Shown: positions 8,642 through 18,931 of the stretch, piece by piece
Layout of the letters: every line of letters begins with the position of its first letter
Position numbering within the stretch: position 1 is the first letter of the stretch
Origin: an uncultured Sutterella sp.
Lineage (GTDB): Bacteria > Pseudomonadota > Gammaproteobacteria > Burkholderiales > Burkholderiaceae_F
Assembly (NCBI GenBank): GCA_905197905.1
Contig: CAJKAP010000001.1
Location: 1 to 64,000 of the forward strand
Direction: 5' to 3'
DNA: 64,000 nt
Made by a program: the position numbers and the translations under genes
Notes under the pieces: generated by a model
Seen by the model: the letters and a program-made list of their open reading frames with translations, nothing else
What the model was told of the DNA's origin: nothing
Databases searched by the model: none

Positions 8642-10564
8642 ATGGCTTTGTTTCAGATTTCCGAGCCTGGCTTATCGGCCGCTCCGCATGAACACCGTCT
8701 GGCTATCGGCATCGACCTAGGTACCACGAATTCATTGGTCGCTAGTGTGATCAGTGGTGTGGCCGAGGTGATTGCGGATGAAAATGGCGACGTGCTTCTC
8801 CCCTCCGCCGTGCACTATGGTGAAGATGGAGAAGTGACAGTGGGGTGTAAAGCACTGGAAGGTGCAGTTAACGATGCCGCCAATACCATTACCTCCGCTA
8901 AGCGTTTGATTGGTCGTAAGCTCGAGGATTTGAAAGATGTGCACGCAGTACCTTACCGCTTGGTTGATGATGCAACCATGGTGAAGATTGAAACGCGTGC
9001 TGGTGTCAAAAGCCCAATTGAAGTGAGTAGCGAAATCCTTCGCAACCTTGCTAACCGTGCCGAATCACGGTTGGGTGGAGATTTGACGGGCGCTGTGATT
9101 ACTGTGCCTGCATACTTCGATGATGCTCAGCGTCAGGCGACTAAAGATGCAGCTCGCTTGGCTAACCTCACAGTGTTGCGCCTTCTGAATGAGCCTACTG
9201 CAGCAGCCTTGGCCTACGGGCTTGACAATGCGGCTGAAGGACTCTATCTCGTTTACGATTTGGGGGGAGGGACGTTTGACGTTTCGCTCTTGAAGTTGAG
9301 TAAAGGCGTCTTTGAAGTTCTTGCCACGGGTGGTAACTCTTCGCTCGGCGGGGACGACTATGATCGTGCAGTTTATGCTGAAGTCTTGAAGCGCCTAGGC
9401 GTTGACGCCGAATCGGCAAACGATTTGAGTGTTCGTGATCGCCGTGCTCTTTTGCAAGCTTCTCGTTCTGCGAAAGAAGCCTTGACCGAGTCTTTTTCGA
9501 CAACGCTCATCTGGCACCGTGAATTGGGAGATGCGACAGTTGAGATCACTCGTGAAGAATTCGATGCACTTACGAAAGAGTTAACGAATGAAACGCTCAC
9601 AGCGGTGAAGAACGTCCTCAAGGACGCCAAAGTAATGGTTGAAGATGTCAAGGGAGTAGTGCTTGTTGGTGGCGCAACGCGTATGCCCTGCATTCGTAGC
9701 GCAGTGAAAACTCTCTTCGGCCACGAACCCCTTGCTGATATTGACCCAGACCGTGTGGTTGCGATTGGGGCCGCTACTCAGGCCAATAAGCTCGCGGGCA
9801 ACAGTAGCGAAGAAGACGATTGGTTGCTCCTTGATGTGACGCCACTCTCCTTAGGGCTTGAAACCATGGGCGAATTGGTGGAAAAGGTGATTCCACGCAA
9901 TAGCGCCATCCCTATCGCTCGTGCTCAGGACTTCACGACGTTCCGTGATGGTCAGACCGCAATGGCGATTCATGTTTTGCAGGGTGAGCGAGAGGTGGTT
10001 AGTGCCTGCCGTTCGCTAGCTCGATTTGAATTGCGCGGCATTCCGCCTATGCCCGCTGGCGCGGCTCGTATCCGCGTGACGTTCCAGGTGGACGCCGATG
10101 GTCTTTTGAGCGTAACAGCCCGAGAAATGACCACTGGTGTAGAAGCTTCGATCCAGGTGAAGCCGAGCTATGGCCTCTCTGACGAAGATATTATCCGCAT
10201 GCTTCAAGATGGCAATGGTCGTGCTGAAGAAGATATGCACACACGTGAATTGCGTGAACAACAAGTTGAAGCACGTCGCCTGCTCGAATCGACTCATTCC
10301 GCTCTAGAGGCGGACGGGGATTTACTTTCTGAAGAAGCACGCCGTGTGATCGATGCTCAGGTGGCGGAGTTGCAAGCTCTGGTCACTAGTGAGGATCTTG
10401 ACAAAATTAAGGCTGCAATTGAAGCCCTTTCCAAAGGAACAGAGGACTTTGCAGCACAGCGTATGGACCGTTCGATTCGCCGTGCGCTCTCTGGGCTCAA
10501 CGTTGAAGATGAGCTTTTTGATCAAACCACAGAGACGGAGCAAAAAGACTCCGATAATCATTAA
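8642..10564 (+). CDS. hscA: Fe-S assembly Hsp70 chaperone HscA
   Basis: Specialised Hsp70 of 640 aa that releases clusters from IscU with HscB. The nucleotide-binding domain starts with [12 protein letters not shown] near residue 23 and contains [12 protein letters not shown] near 205 and GGATRMP near 340. The substrate-binding domain follows ([13 protein letters not shown] near 400). A short acidic C-terminus replaces the EEVD-like tail of DnaK. The N-terminal extension before GIDLG is typical of HscA. It lies 21 nt after hscB and 15 nt before fdx. Confidence 0.97.
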   Translation: MALFQISEPGLSAAPHEHRLAIGIDLGTTNSLVASVISGVAEVIADENGDVLLPSAVHYGEDGEVTVGCKALEGAVNDAANTITSAKRLIGRKLEDLKDVHAVPYRLVDDATMVKIETRAGVKSPIEVSSEILRNLANRAESRLGGDLTGAVITVPAYFDDAQRQATKDAARLANLTVLRLLNEPTAAALAYGLDNAAEGLYLVYDLGGGTFDVSLLKLSKGVFEVLATGGNSSLGGDDYDRAVYAEVLKRLGVDAESANDLSVRDRRALLQASRSAKEALTESFSTTLIWHRELGDATVEITREEFDALTKELTNETLTAVKNVLKDAKVMVEDVKGVVLVGGATRMPCIRSAVKTLFGHEPLADIDPDRVVAIGAATQANKLAGNSSEEDDWLLLDVTPLSLGLETMGELVEKVIPRNSAIPIARAQDFTTFRDGQTAMAIHVLQGEREVVSACRSLARFELRGIPPMPAGAARIRVTFQVDADGLLSVTAREMTTGVEASIQVKPSYGLSDEDIIRMLQDGNGRAEEDMHTRELREQQVEARRLLESTHSALEADGDLLSEEARRVIDAQVAELQALVTSEDLDKIKAAIEALSKGTEDFAAQRMDRSIRRALSGLNVEDELFDQTTETEQKDSDNH

Positions 10565-10579
10565 AGAGGTAATAAGAAA

Positions 10580-10915
10580 ATGCCAAAAGTGACAGTCTTA
10601 CCCCACGAAACGGCTTGTCCTGAGGGGATGGAATTTACGGTTGAACCAGGTGCCATGTTGGCCAAGGCCTTGTTGGATCATGGTGTGAAAATTGAACACG
10701 CGTGCGAGTTTTCCTGTGCTTGCTCGACTTGCCATGTAATCATTCGCGAAGGCTTCGATTCTTTAAACGAAGCCGACGACGATGAATTAGACCATTTAGA
10801 TGCAGCTTGGGGTGCGGGAGCTTATTCCCGTCTTTCTTGCCAGACTCGCGTTGGTAACGCTGACATCACGGTCGAAATTCCGAAGTATTCTCGCAATCAC
10901 GCAAGGGAAGAATAA
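10580..10915 (+). CDS. fdx: [2Fe-2S] ferredoxin of the isc system
   Basis: 111-aa adrenodoxin-type ferredoxin that supplies electrons for cluster assembly. The ligand cysteines are in [14 protein letters not shown] (C-x5-C-x2-C near residues 42-51) and a fourth in RLSCQTRV near residue 87. It ends two bases before iscX and keeps the order hscA-fdx-iscX. Confidence 0.97.
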   Translation: MPKVTVLPHETACPEGMEFTVEPGAMLAKALLDHGVKIEHACEFSCACSTCHVIIREGFDSLNEADDDELDHLDAAWGAGAYSRLSCQTRVGNADITVEIPKYSRNHAREE

Positions 10916-10917
10916 TC

Positions 10918-11118
10918 ATGGGTTTGAAGTGGACGGATGCGCAAGCCATTGGTGAGGCGCTCTATGACGAAAATCCGGATTTAGATCCGCTGACGATCAG
11001 TTTTATCAAGCTCCATGAGATGATTTGTGCTCTCAATGAGTTTGAAGATGACCCAGAAAAATCGAATGAAAAGATTCTGGAAGCCATTCTGACCGTTTGG
11101 TTAAACGAGCGCGATTAA
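10918..11118 (+). CDS. iscX: Fe-S assembly protein IscX
   Basis: Small acidic protein, 66 aa, the usual IscX length, starting [17 protein letters not shown] with the family's DPLTISF-KLH core. It binds IscS and iron and modulates IscS activity. It is the last gene of the isc operon and starts two bases after the fdx stop. A terminator follows within 40 bases. Confidence 0.96.
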   Translation: MGLKWTDAQAIGEALYDENPDLDPLTISFIKLHEMICALNEFEDDPEKSNEKILEAILTVWLNERD

Positions 11119-11153
11119 CTACGCGAATCCCGCTCCATGGCTAAAAGCGAGGA

Positions 11154-11200
11154 AAAAGCACTTCTGGTGAAGATTCCAAAGAGGTGCTTTTCTTTTATTT
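11154..11200. terminator. Terminator at the end of the isc operon
   Basis: AAAAGCACTTCT pairs with AGAGGTGCTTTT (one G-U), followed by CTTTTATTT. It overlaps the stop codon of the convergent NUDIX gene. On the minus strand the stem is followed by only a short T run, so it may also help stop the leftward operon. Confidence 0.75.
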
Positions 11201-11971
11201 ACTAAGAAGCGAGAGCAAAATCGCTAAACTTGCTTCGGGCACAATGAGTTCAGTCTCAGCTAAGTCGAGGAATCTCTCTACACTCACCCATTCAAAGCGC
11301 TGGACTTCTCCGTCATTAATGTGTGGGGTGATTCGTTCGATTAAACGCCAAAGTTCTGTGCTCTCAGAGAGGAGTCCTTCGGGAAGGGGGCGATGGGAGC
11401 GAAAGCCGCGACAAAGCTTTTCTGCGCCGCGCTCTGTCTCGCCTAGCTTAATACCCGCCTCTTCCCAAGCTTCACGTTCAAGTGCCATTCTTGGCGTCTC
11501 TTCGTGCTTCACCATGCCAGCGGCGAGGTTATCGTAGCGCCCAGGATTAATCCGCTTCGTGGGACTACGTACACTCAGAAGAATTTGATCGTCCACAATT
11601 ACAGATAGACGTACGACCGTGGTAGACGTTCCTAAAACGCGGCAGAGCGCACGATCGATTGTTTCCGAGTGAGCATTAAGGGAGAGATATTCATGCTGCG
11701 GCAAAAGCCCAAAATGACGCAATAAGGCCTCTTGGGCTTCTGTCCAAGAACAATTTTTGCGCAAAGAGCCTCCACCTTCTTTTGAGGCTTCAAAATAGAT
11801 AGTAAGATCGGGAGAACTCAAAAGTGTGTTCAAGAGGTCTGCTGAGAGATGACCCACCGCAACAGAATGAAGCCAAAAGGGGTGAAGCTTTTGGCTTAGA
11901 GGTGGATTGAGCGAGCGCTCAAGGCGTAAGGCCACTTGTTGCGCTCGCTTAAGAAGTGCTGGATCAAGCAC
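11195..11971 (-). CDS. NUDIX hydrolase with N-terminal DUF4743-type domain
   Basis: 258 aa. The Nudix box spans about residues 150-172: G-MVKHE-E, then REAWEEAGI, matching GX5EX7REUXEEXGU. The preceding ~120 residues (start MLDPALLKRAQQVALRLER) resemble the DUF4743 domain found with NUDIX in proteins related to the yeast thiamine pyrophosphokinase fusion. It probably cleaves a nucleoside-diphosphate-linked metabolite, substrate unknown. It is the last gene of the leftward prfB-lysS operon, 15 nt after lysS, and converges on iscX. Confidence 0.85.
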   Translation of the reverse strand: MLDPALLKRAQQVALRLERSLNPPLSQKLHPFWLHSVAVGHLSADLLNTLLSSPDLTIYFEASKEGGGSLRKNCSWTEAQEALLRHFGLLPQHEYLSLNAHSETIDRALCRVLGTSTTVVRLSVIVDDQILLSVRSPTKRINPGRYDNLAAGMVKHEETPRMALEREAWEEAGIKLGETERGAEKLCRGFRSHRPLPEGLLSESTELWRLIERITPHINDGEVQRFEWVSVERFLDLAETELIVPEASLAILLSLLSK

Positions 11972-11986
11972 GGCAAAAAATAGTAA

Positions 11987-13510
11987 TTAGTTGCCAGCTT
12001 CAGGACGCATATGCGGGAAGAGCAACACGTCTCGGATGCTAGGTGCATCGGTGAGTAGCATGATGAAGCGGTCGATACCGATACCGCAACCAGCGGTCGG
12101 CGGGAGACCGTATTCCAAAGCACGGATGTAGTCAGCATCGTAGTACATGGCTTCATCGTCTCCGTGGCTCTTCGCATCGGCCTGGGCCTTGAATCGAGCT
12201 GCCTGATCGTCAGGGTCATTCAATTCAGAGAAGCCGTTACCGAGCTCACGACCGCCCACGAAGAGCTCAAAGCGTTCCGTGACGTCATGGTCGGTGTCCG
12301 ATGCACGTGCGAGTGGCGAGATTTCCGTAGGGTAGTCAATGATAAAAGTCGGCTGGAGAAGCTTCGCTTCGGAGCTTTCTTCAAAAAGAGCCATCTGAAG
12401 TGCACCCAGACCAACATAGTCAGGCTGCGGTTCGCCCAAGCGGGCCAATTCAGCGCGTAAGAAAGCTTCATCGTTCAACTGCTCGAGCGTGTATTGTGGA
12501 GCGTACTTCTGGATGGCCTGAATTGGGGTTAAGCGATCGAAAGGTTTGCCAAAGTCGATATCCTGACCCTGATAGTTCACGACGGTTTTACCCAAGACTT
12601 TTTCAACGACGGTGCGAAGAAGGCTTTCGGTGAAGTCCATCTGATCGTGATACGTCCAGTAGGTTGCATAGAATTCCATCATCGTGAATTCAGGGTTGTG
12701 ACGCACAGAGACGCCTTCGTTACGGAAGTTGCGGTTGATTTCAAACACGCGTTCCAAACCACCGACGACCAAGCGCTTTAAATAGAGTTCTGGAGCGATA
12801 CGCAAGTACATATCAATGTCGAGGGCATTGTGGTGCGTCACGAACGGGCGAGCGTTAGCACCACCTGGGATCGGGTGCAACATTGGCGTTTCCACTTCAA
12901 GGAAGCGACTACCTAACATGAAATTACGGATTTCAGCGATAGCGCGGGAGCGAACCAAAAAACGATTACGACTTTCTTCGTTCATGATCAAGTCAACATA
13001 GCGCTGACGATAGACCATTTCCGTATCTTGTAACCCCTTAAACTTATCAGGAAGCGGGCGGATGTTCTTCGTCATCAATTGAAGCTCGTGAGCTCGAATA
13101 GCGAGAGCGCCAGTCTTGGTGCGGAAAAGCACACCTTTTACTGCGACGATGTCACCCAAATCGTATGTCTTGAAGCGGGCATAGGCTTCAGGTCCGATGT
13201 CGTTTTGGGAAATGAAGTACTGCATTTCGCCCGTGAAGTCTCGCACCGTGGCAAAGCTCGCTTTACCCATCATGCGCTTGAGCATCACACGACCAGAACA
13301 AGCCACCTGGACCTGCTGGGCTTCGAGCTCAGCCTGATCTACGTTGCCATATTTTTCAACAAGGTCACCAAAGAGGTCCGTGCGTTTGAAGTTGTTGGGA
13401 TAGGCAACCCCTTCAGCGCGCAACTGCGCTAACTTGGCACGGCGTTCAGCAATAATATGGTTTTCGTCCTCTTGAACGGGGGCGACTTTGTTTTCTAAAT
13501 CTTCAGACAT
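11987..13510 (-). CDS. lysS: Lysyl-tRNA synthetase, class II
   Basis: 507 aa, charges tRNA-Lys. The OB-fold anticodon-binding domain occupies about residues 60-160. Class II motif 2 is in [20 protein letters not shown] near residue 275 and motif 3 in [13 protein letters not shown] near residue 475. ATG at 13510 has AGGA upstream on the minus strand. It is 66 nt downstream of prfB with no good terminator between, so the prfB-lysS pairing known from E. coli is conserved. Confidence 0.98.
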   Translation of the reverse strand: MSEDLENKVAPVQEDENHIIAERRAKLAQLRAEGVAYPNNFKRTDLFGDLVEKYGNVDQAELEAQQVQVACSGRVMLKRMMGKASFATVRDFTGEMQYFISQNDIGPEAYARFKTYDLGDIVAVKGVLFRTKTGALAIRAHELQLMTKNIRPLPDKFKGLQDTEMVYRQRYVDLIMNEESRNRFLVRSRAIAEIRNFMLGSRFLEVETPMLHPIPGGANARPFVTHHNALDIDMYLRIAPELYLKRLVVGGLERVFEINRNFRNEGVSVRHNPEFTMMEFYATYWTYHDQMDFTESLLRTVVEKVLGKTVVNYQGQDIDFGKPFDRLTPIQAIQKYAPQYTLEQLNDEAFLRAELARLGEPQPDYVGLGALQMALFEESSEAKLLQPTFIIDYPTEISPLARASDTDHDVTERFELFVGGRELGNGFSELNDPDDQAARFKAQADAKSHGDDEAMYYDADYIRALEYGLPPTAGCGIGIDRFIMLLTDAPSIRDVLLFPHMRPEAGN

Positions 13511-13576
13511 AAGAGCAATCCTGTTGAAAGATCCCTTCTTGAAAGGAAGACCTTTTAAAGAAGGGAGGAATCTTTT

Positions 13577-14705
13577 TTATTGAACGTTGGCGTTAATGTC
13601 GCCAATGTTTTGTTTAAGAGAGGCTTCAATAAACTGGTCTAAATCGCCATCAAGAACAGCGCCAGTGTTACCCGTTTCTACGTTGGTGCGCAAGTCTTTC
13701 ACGCGAGACTGATCGAGCACGTAGCTACGAATCTGGTGCCCCCAGGCAATGTCAGACTTCGACTCTTCGAGCTTGGTCTGCGTTTCCATACGTTTACGCA
13801 TTTCAAATTCGTAGAGCTTAGCTTTCAGCTGCTGCATCGCTTTTTCGCGGTTGCGGTGCTGAGAGCGGTCATCCTGACAGATGGTGATGATGCCAGTGGG
13901 AATATGGTGAATACGCACGGCCGATTCCGTCTTCTGAATGTGCTGACCACCAGCACCCGAAGCGCGGAAGACGTCAATTTTTAAGTCGGCTGGGTTAATT
14001 TCAATCTCAATCGAGTCGTCCACTTCTGGGTACACGTACACAGAGGTAAACGAAGTGTGACGGCGAGCGTTAGAGTCAAAGGGGCTCTTACGAACTAAAC
14101 GGTGAATCCCCGTTTCGGTGCGCAGCGTACCGTAGGCATAGTCGCCCTGAATGTAAAGCGTAGCAGATTTAATCCCCGCAACGTCGCCCGCACTTTCTTC
14201 TTCAAGCGTAACGGTAAATCCCTTGCGTTCAGCGTAGCGCATGTACATACGTTCGAGCATGCTGGCCCAGTCCTGAGCTTCCGTACCACCAGCACCCGAT
14301 TGGATTTCGAGGTAGCAGTTAGCTGGATCCATCGGCTGGTTAAACATACGCTTGAATTCAAGGTCAGCGACAGCTTTTTCAATCTTCTCAACGTCTTGAC
14401 CAACGGCTTCAACGGTATCCCAATCTTCTTCCGCCATAGAGAGTTCAAACAATTCGGCGGCATCGTTAATGCCCGTGGTTAGCGATTGGAAACTACCGAC
14501 GATACCGTCGAGTAATTTCTTTTCTTTGCTGACCTCTTGGGCATGCTTAGGGTCATTCCAGAGGTCAGGATTTTCGACCTCACGGTTGACTTCTTCGAGT
14601 CTGCGCGCTTTGCGATCGACGTCAAAGATACCCCCGAAGTTCGACGAGACGGTGAGTCAGGTCTTCGATGAGATTCTGAATAAGGTTGATGCGTTCGACT
14701 TCCAT
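13577..14705 (-). CDS. prfB: Peptide chain release factor 2 (programmed +1 frameshift)
   Basis: RF2 reads UGA and UAA stops. Reading leftward from ATG 14705, 27 codons end at an in-frame TGA (14622-14624). The rest of the protein continues in the +1 frame from GAC at 14623. The shift site CTT TGA C is preceded by GGGGGTAT, the internal Shine-Dalgarno of classic prfB. The fused product is about 375 aa. The stop-recognition tripeptide SPF is in RKSPFDS, and the catalytic GGQ in SGAGGQHI near residue 255. First gene of prfB-lysS-NUDIX. A simple ORF call would miss the first 84 residues. Confidence 0.96.
14621..14637 (-). promoter_or_regulatory. RF2 programmed frameshift site
   Basis: On the minus strand: CGGGGGTATCTTTGAC. 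The G-rich Shine-Dalgarno-like element lies three bases before the slippery CTT, next to the in-frame UGA codon. When RF2 is scarce, slow UGA decoding favours +1 slippage and full-length RF2. Confidence 0.95.
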
Positions 14706-14793
14706 GGTTCTAATCCAATAAAGTTCGCGCTGACGTCGACCTTAGAGAGTCCAAAAATACGCCAGGCATGGAAAAAATAGAATCAAATATTAT

Positions 14794-14836
14794 AAAAGCC
14801 CAGACCTTGCTGTGCTTGAAGGAGAGGGCTTTTTTT
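14794..14836. terminator. Terminator between recJ and prfB
   Basis: AAAAGCCC and GGGCTTTT pair across a 24-nt loop. The minus-strand transcript has TTTTATAATATT after the stem and the plus strand has TTTTTTT. It lies just past the recJ stop, so recJ and prfB are probably separate transcripts. Confidence 0.6.
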
Positions 14837-14850
14837 GGCTTTTGAACTTT

Positions 14851-16554
14851 TTAAATATGAGTACCTTCTTCAACCGCTTCGATTTGTAGTTGCAATTGGC
14901 GTCTCCCCATGTATTCATTGACGTTGGGACGGTAGGCTAAGCGCGCTACGGCAGGGAGCGGTGTATTGCGACGGAAGAAGATCCCTTCAAAAAGTTTACC
15001 TTCTAAATCCAAGACGAGTTTCAAATGAGCTTCCTTAAGCACGGTTTGGCGCACTACTCGGAATTCGTTCGAAAAAAGTGGTGCTTCAAAGGCTTGCCCC
15101 CAAATGCGCTCATCAATATCGGTAATAAGGGCTTCGGTGATATCGCTAGGTGCTAGGGGACCGTCCGTGTATACAATGCGTTCAAAGAGTTCGCGACTGC
15201 AGTTTTCACGCACAATTTGTTCAAAAGCGCGCTGGAAGTCGTTAAAAGCTCCCGCCTTAAGCGTAAGCCCTGCTGCGGCAGCATGACCACCAAAACGAAT
15301 AATAGCGCCACCCAAATCGCGTGCGACCAAGTCAAGCGTATCGCGCAGGTGAATCCCAGGAATACTGCGACCGCTGCCCTTTAAAAAGCCCGATTCACTC
15401 GGAGCAAAAGCAAAGACAGGGCGATGAATGCGATCTTTCACACGAGAGGCAACAAGCCCTACTACTCCTTCGTTGAAGTGCTCATTAAAAAGCGAAAGTG
15501 TGTAGCGCTCAGACATATTGCAAGAGGCAATGACTTCTTCAGCACATTGCTGCATTTCGGTTTCAAGCTCTTGACGCTCGCTATTGAAAAGATTTAGTTC
15601 TTGAGCAAAAGAAAGTGCCACGGTTTCTTGGTCCGCTAAGAGGCATTCTATACCGCTCTCCATAGAGCTTAATCGCCCAGCGGCATTGATACGTGGACCA
15701 ATGGCAAAACCAAAATCACGTACAGAGGCGGCTTCGGGTTTCTTTCTCGCCACGGTAAAGAGTGCACTGAGACCAGGGAGTGCCTTTCCTGCTCGAACAC
15801 GTTTAAGCCCCTGAGCAACCAAAATGCGGTTATTTTTGTCGAGCTTGACCACGTCAGCCACTGTGCCAAGTGCAACCAAGTCAACCCACTGGTCAAGACG
15901 AGGCTGAGTTTGCGCTGTGAAGTAGCCTTTCTCGCGCATTAAAGCACGAAGAGCGAGCAGCACATAAAACATTACCCCCACTCCAGCGAGATTTTTGGAG
16001 GGAAAAGAGCAGCCTTTGCGGTTAGGGTTGACGATACAGCAAGCTGCAGGTTCTTCTTCACCAGGCAAATGATGGTCTGTTACGATCACATCAATTCCAA
16101 GTGCCTTAGCGTGTTCGACTGCGGCAACAGAGGTAATGCCGTTATCCACGGTTACAATGAGTTGAGGCGAAAAACGCTCTTTCACAATGTCAACCAATTC
16201 AGGCGTGAGACCGTAACCCTGTGTGACACGATCAGGAACGACATAACTGACATGAAGCCCCATAGCGGTAAGACCACGAATAGCAAGCGTACAGGCTGTT
16301 GCCCCGTCGCAGTCGTAGTCGGCCACAATAGTCACGGATTCGCCTTTTTCTCGTGCCTCAAGAAGACGAGCGGCTGCGAGGTCTGTACCTTCGAGTTGTG
16401 AAGGCGGAATAAGTCCCTTCCAGTCGAGTGCCATTTCATCAATATGATGAATACCGCGCGCTGCAAGTGCTCGCGCAAGTGGGGCCAACATCCCTTGTTC
16501 GATTAGGGTCTGCGCAGCGCTAGCATCAAAAGAGCGTTCAATGATTCGAGTCAT
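14851..16554 (-). CDS. recJ: Single-stranded-DNA-specific exonuclease RecJ
   Basis: 5'-3' ssDNA exonuclease of recombination and mismatch repair, 567 aa, DHH phosphoesterase superfamily. Metal-binding motifs visible: ADYDCDGATA near residue 79, TVDNGI near 135, TDHHLPGEE near 158, and the DHHA1 motif FGGHAAAAGLTL near 420. The C-terminal OB-like region is present, so the protein appears complete. It overlaps the 3' end of the upstream leftward gene by 17 nt, suggesting translational coupling. Confidence 0.97.
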   Translation of the reverse strand: MTRIIERSFDASAAQTLIEQGMLAPLARALAARGIHHIDEMALDWKGLIPPSQLEGTDLAAARLLEAREKGESVTIVADYDCDGATACTLAIRGLTAMGLHVSYVVPDRVTQGYGLTPELVDIVKERFSPQLIVTVDNGITSVAAVEHAKALGIDVIVTDHHLPGEEEPAACCIVNPNRKGCSFPSKNLAGVGVMFYVLLALRALMREKGYFTAQTQPRLDQWVDLVALGTVADVVKLDKNNRILVAQGLKRVRAGKALPGLSALFTVARKKPEAASVRDFGFAIGPRINAAGRLSSMESGIECLLADQETVALSFAQELNLFNSERQELETEMQQCAEEVIASCNMSERYTLSLFNEHFNEGVVGLVASRVKDRIHRPVFAFAPSESGFLKGSGRSIPGIHLRDTLDLVARDLGGAIIRFGGHAAAAGLTLKAGAFNDFQRAFEQIVRENCSRELFERIVYTDGPLAPSDITEALITDIDERIWGQAFEAPLFSNEFRVVRQTVLKEAHLKLVLDLEGKLFEGIFFRRNTPLPAVARLAYRPNVNEYMGRRQLQLQIEAVEEGTHI

Positions 16555-17590
16555 AGGAGTCGATATACCAAGAAAGAAGAGTGTTTGGCTTTTTGTTTTT
16601 AAAGAAGCGTTGCATCAAAGTAGGCTCTTGAGGTGTTAATGTAACGGCACCTGTTTCACCAAAGCAAACGGTGAAAATCTCGACCTCTTTGTCTCTCGTT
16701 TTAGCGTTTGTTCGGTAGCGATCAACTTCTGCAGCGACGACTTCTAGAGACTCTTTCCATGTCTCCCAATCACCAGCAAGCCAAGCAGTATAGAGACCAC
16801 TCAAGTGCACAATCACATCACCAGGCGCTGTGTCTTCGGGCCAACCCTTTTTCTCAGAAATTAAAAAAGTGTTCAAAATACCAGAAGCGTTAGCCCATCC
16901 CAGAATGACAGGGTCATTAGAGGCAACACTTCGAACGAGCGTTGGGGGATTAAAGCGGCAATCGCGTCCGCCACCCCAAAGCCAAAAAGCGTCAATGCCA
17001 GACTCACGAGCAGCAGGGGGAAGCACTTCGTGCAAATCGGTTAAAAGTTTCCAGAGGTCATCTTTTGCCTCGCCCACGATCCAGTCGGAAGAAAACTTCT
17101 GCCCCAAAATGCTTTCAAGCGGTGCGCTCACAATAGGGTAGTTTTCTTTGCGCGTTACAAACCAACGTCCGTCCCACATCTGGAGCTGAAATTTCGAATC
17201 TCGCAAGACTTTTTGAAGTGCCATGGAGGCGGCGAAATAGGTTTCGTCTGAGAGTAATACTTCACTCTTAATGGTTTGAGTTGCCACATCAAGTTTTAAG
17301 GCTGAAAGGCACCACAATTCCGAAGGGAGTTCGCGTGCACCTAACGAGAGCCAATGCCAAGGAGCTTCACGCGGATAGGTTGCTTCACGAGTTAAAACTT
17401 TCCAAAGCCACAAACGATGGGGCGCACGACGGTATGGTCCCTCATCGAAACGCTGAGTGACCAATTGGGGATTGTCCCCTTGAATCGTGAGAAGGGCCGT
17501 CTTTTGCTCAGCAGTGAGTGTGCCGATAACCTTTTCGGCAATATCACTCGGCAGACGTGCACCTGGAATCAGAATGAAAGCTTTTGACAT
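16538..17590 (-). CDS. Conserved hypothetical protein upstream of recJ
   Basis: About 350 aa, soluble by composition. It starts MSKAFILIPGARLP and has a DAFWLWGGGRDC segment in the middle. A similar WxWGGG-type protein precedes recJ in many betaproteobacteria and is sometimes annotated as related to cofactor-independent phosphoglycerate mutase. I cannot confirm that relation by eye. The start at 17590 is preferred over the ATG at 17617 because the extra nine residues look unrelated. Overlap with recJ suggests joint expression. Function unknown. Confidence 0.75.
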   Translation of the reverse strand: MSKAFILIPGARLPSDIAEKVIGTLTAEQKTALLTIQGDNPQLVTQRFDEGPYRRAPHRLWLWKVLTREATYPREAPWHWLSLGARELPSELWCLSALKLDVATQTIKSEVLLSDETYFAASMALQKVLRDSKFQLQMWDGRWFVTRKENYPIVSAPLESILGQKFSSDWIVGEAKDDLWKLLTDLHEVLPPAARESGIDAFWLWGGGRDCRFNPPTLVRSVASNDPVILGWANASGILNTFLISEKKGWPEDTAPGDVIVHLSGLYTAWLAGDWETWKESLEVVAAEVDRYRTNAKTRDKEVEIFTVCFGETGAVTLTPQEPTLMQRFFKNKKPNTLLSWYIDSYDSNH

Positions 17591-17671
17591 GGTTTCACAT
17601 TGTACTGTGCCTATCAATAGGTAGAATGTGAGAATCAGATTTTTTCACTTTTCTGTTAAACAGGTGTGTTT

Positions 17672-18931
17672 GTGAAAATTCCCTTTGAATGGACGATCGG
17701 TCTTACCTATACGCGAGCCGGCCGCCGAGGTCGTAGAAAAGACGGCTTTATGTCTTTTATTTCGGTGATGTCGGTCACCTCTATTGCGCTCGGTGTGGCG
17801 GCTTTGATTATCGTACTTTCTGTGATGAATGGTTTCCAGAAAGAAGTCCGTGATCGCATGTTAAGTGTTGTGCCACACATTGAAGTTCGAGCAGTGGCAG
17901 GGGCTCAACCTGATTGGAAGGATGTTGAGAAAGCTCTTTCGGTTAATTCAGAAGTCGTTGCCTCAGCGCCTTTTGTTCAGGGGCAGGGACTCTTTACTGC
18001 TGGTAGAAGCGTACGTGGAGCAATTGTGAAGGGAATCGATCCAGATCAAGAGCCTAAAGTGAGTGAAATTAGCACTCACTTGATTGGAACTCCCAATTTG
18101 CACGCTCTGGAAGGAGGCGAATTTCGCATTATCCTCGGGAAGGATTTGGCTTATCTTTTAGGCGTCACGGTGGGAGATAAAGTGGCTCTCATGGTACCTG
18201 AAGGTAACATCACGCCAGCAGGGATCGTGCCTCGTATGCGTCAATTTACCGTGGCTGGGCTCATGAATTCAGGTCACTATGAGTACGACAGCTCTATGGC
18301 GCTTATCCACTTGAAGGACGCCCAAGCACTTTTCCGCGCTTCTGGTCCTCAAGGGTTGAGGTTGCGATTAAAGGATATGAATAATGCGCCTGCTGTGGCA
18401 GAAGCGCTCAACCAAGTGCTCCCCATGGGGGTCTTTGCTTCAGACTGGTCTCAGCAAAATCGCACCTGGTTTGCTGCGGTTCAAGTTGAAAAACGCATGA
18501 TGGGCATCATTCTGTTCTTGATTGTCTTGGTTGGGGCATTTGGTTTGGTCTCAACATTGGTGATGACAGTGCAGGAAAAACAATCGGATATTGCAATTTT
18601 GCGTACTCTCGGTGCGACGGAGGGCTCTGTCATGATGGTCTTTATTTTGCAAGGGATTATTGTGGGTTTAGTGGGTGTTGGCGTGGGTGTCGTCGCTGGG
18701 CTTTTGATCGCTGAAAACGTAGGCACCATTGTGAGCTTTATTGAACAGCTCTTTGGCGTGAAGTTCCTCCCAAAAGAAGTTTACTTTATCTCTTCAATGC
18801 CAAGTGATCCGCGCATGAGTGACATTATTCCGATTGCGGTAATCTCCTTTATTTTGAGCGTGGTAGCAACGATTTACCCAAGTTGGCGTGCTGCTCGAAC
18901 TGAACCTGCGGAGGCTTTGCGCTATGAGTAA
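17672..18931 (+). CDS. lolC: Lipoprotein-releasing ABC transporter permease LolC/LolE
   Basis: 419-aa inner-membrane permease that extracts outer-membrane lipoproteins for transfer to LolA. FtsX/MacB-type topology: a first TM segment near residues 30-55 (SIALGVAALIIVLSVMNGF), a large periplasmic domain, then three TM segments from about 270 to 410. GTG 17672 is chosen over GTG 17666 because AGG lies seven bases before it and MKIPFEWTIGLTYTRA matches the family start. It overlaps lolD by 8 nt. Only one permease gene is present, so the complex may use two copies of it or a second gene elsewhere. Confidence 0.93.
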   Translation: MKIPFEWTIGLTYTRAGRRGRRKDGFMSFISVMSVTSIALGVAALIIVLSVMNGFQKEVRDRMLSVVPHIEVRAVAGAQPDWKDVEKALSVNSEVVASAPFVQGQGLFTAGRSVRGAIVKGIDPDQEPKVSEISTHLIGTPNLHALEGGEFRIILGKDLAYLLGVTVGDKVALMVPEGNITPAGIVPRMRQFTVAGLMNSGHYEYDSSMALIHLKDAQALFRASGPQGLRLRLKDMNNAPAVAEALNQVLPMGVFASDWSQQNRTWFAAVQVEKRMMGIILFLIVLVGAFGLVSTLVMTVQEKQSDIAILRTLGATEGSVMMVFILQGIIVGLVGVGVGVVAGLLIAENVGTIVSFIEQLFGVKFLPKEVYFISSMPSDPRMSDIIPIAVISFILSVVATIYPSWRAARTEPAEALRYE

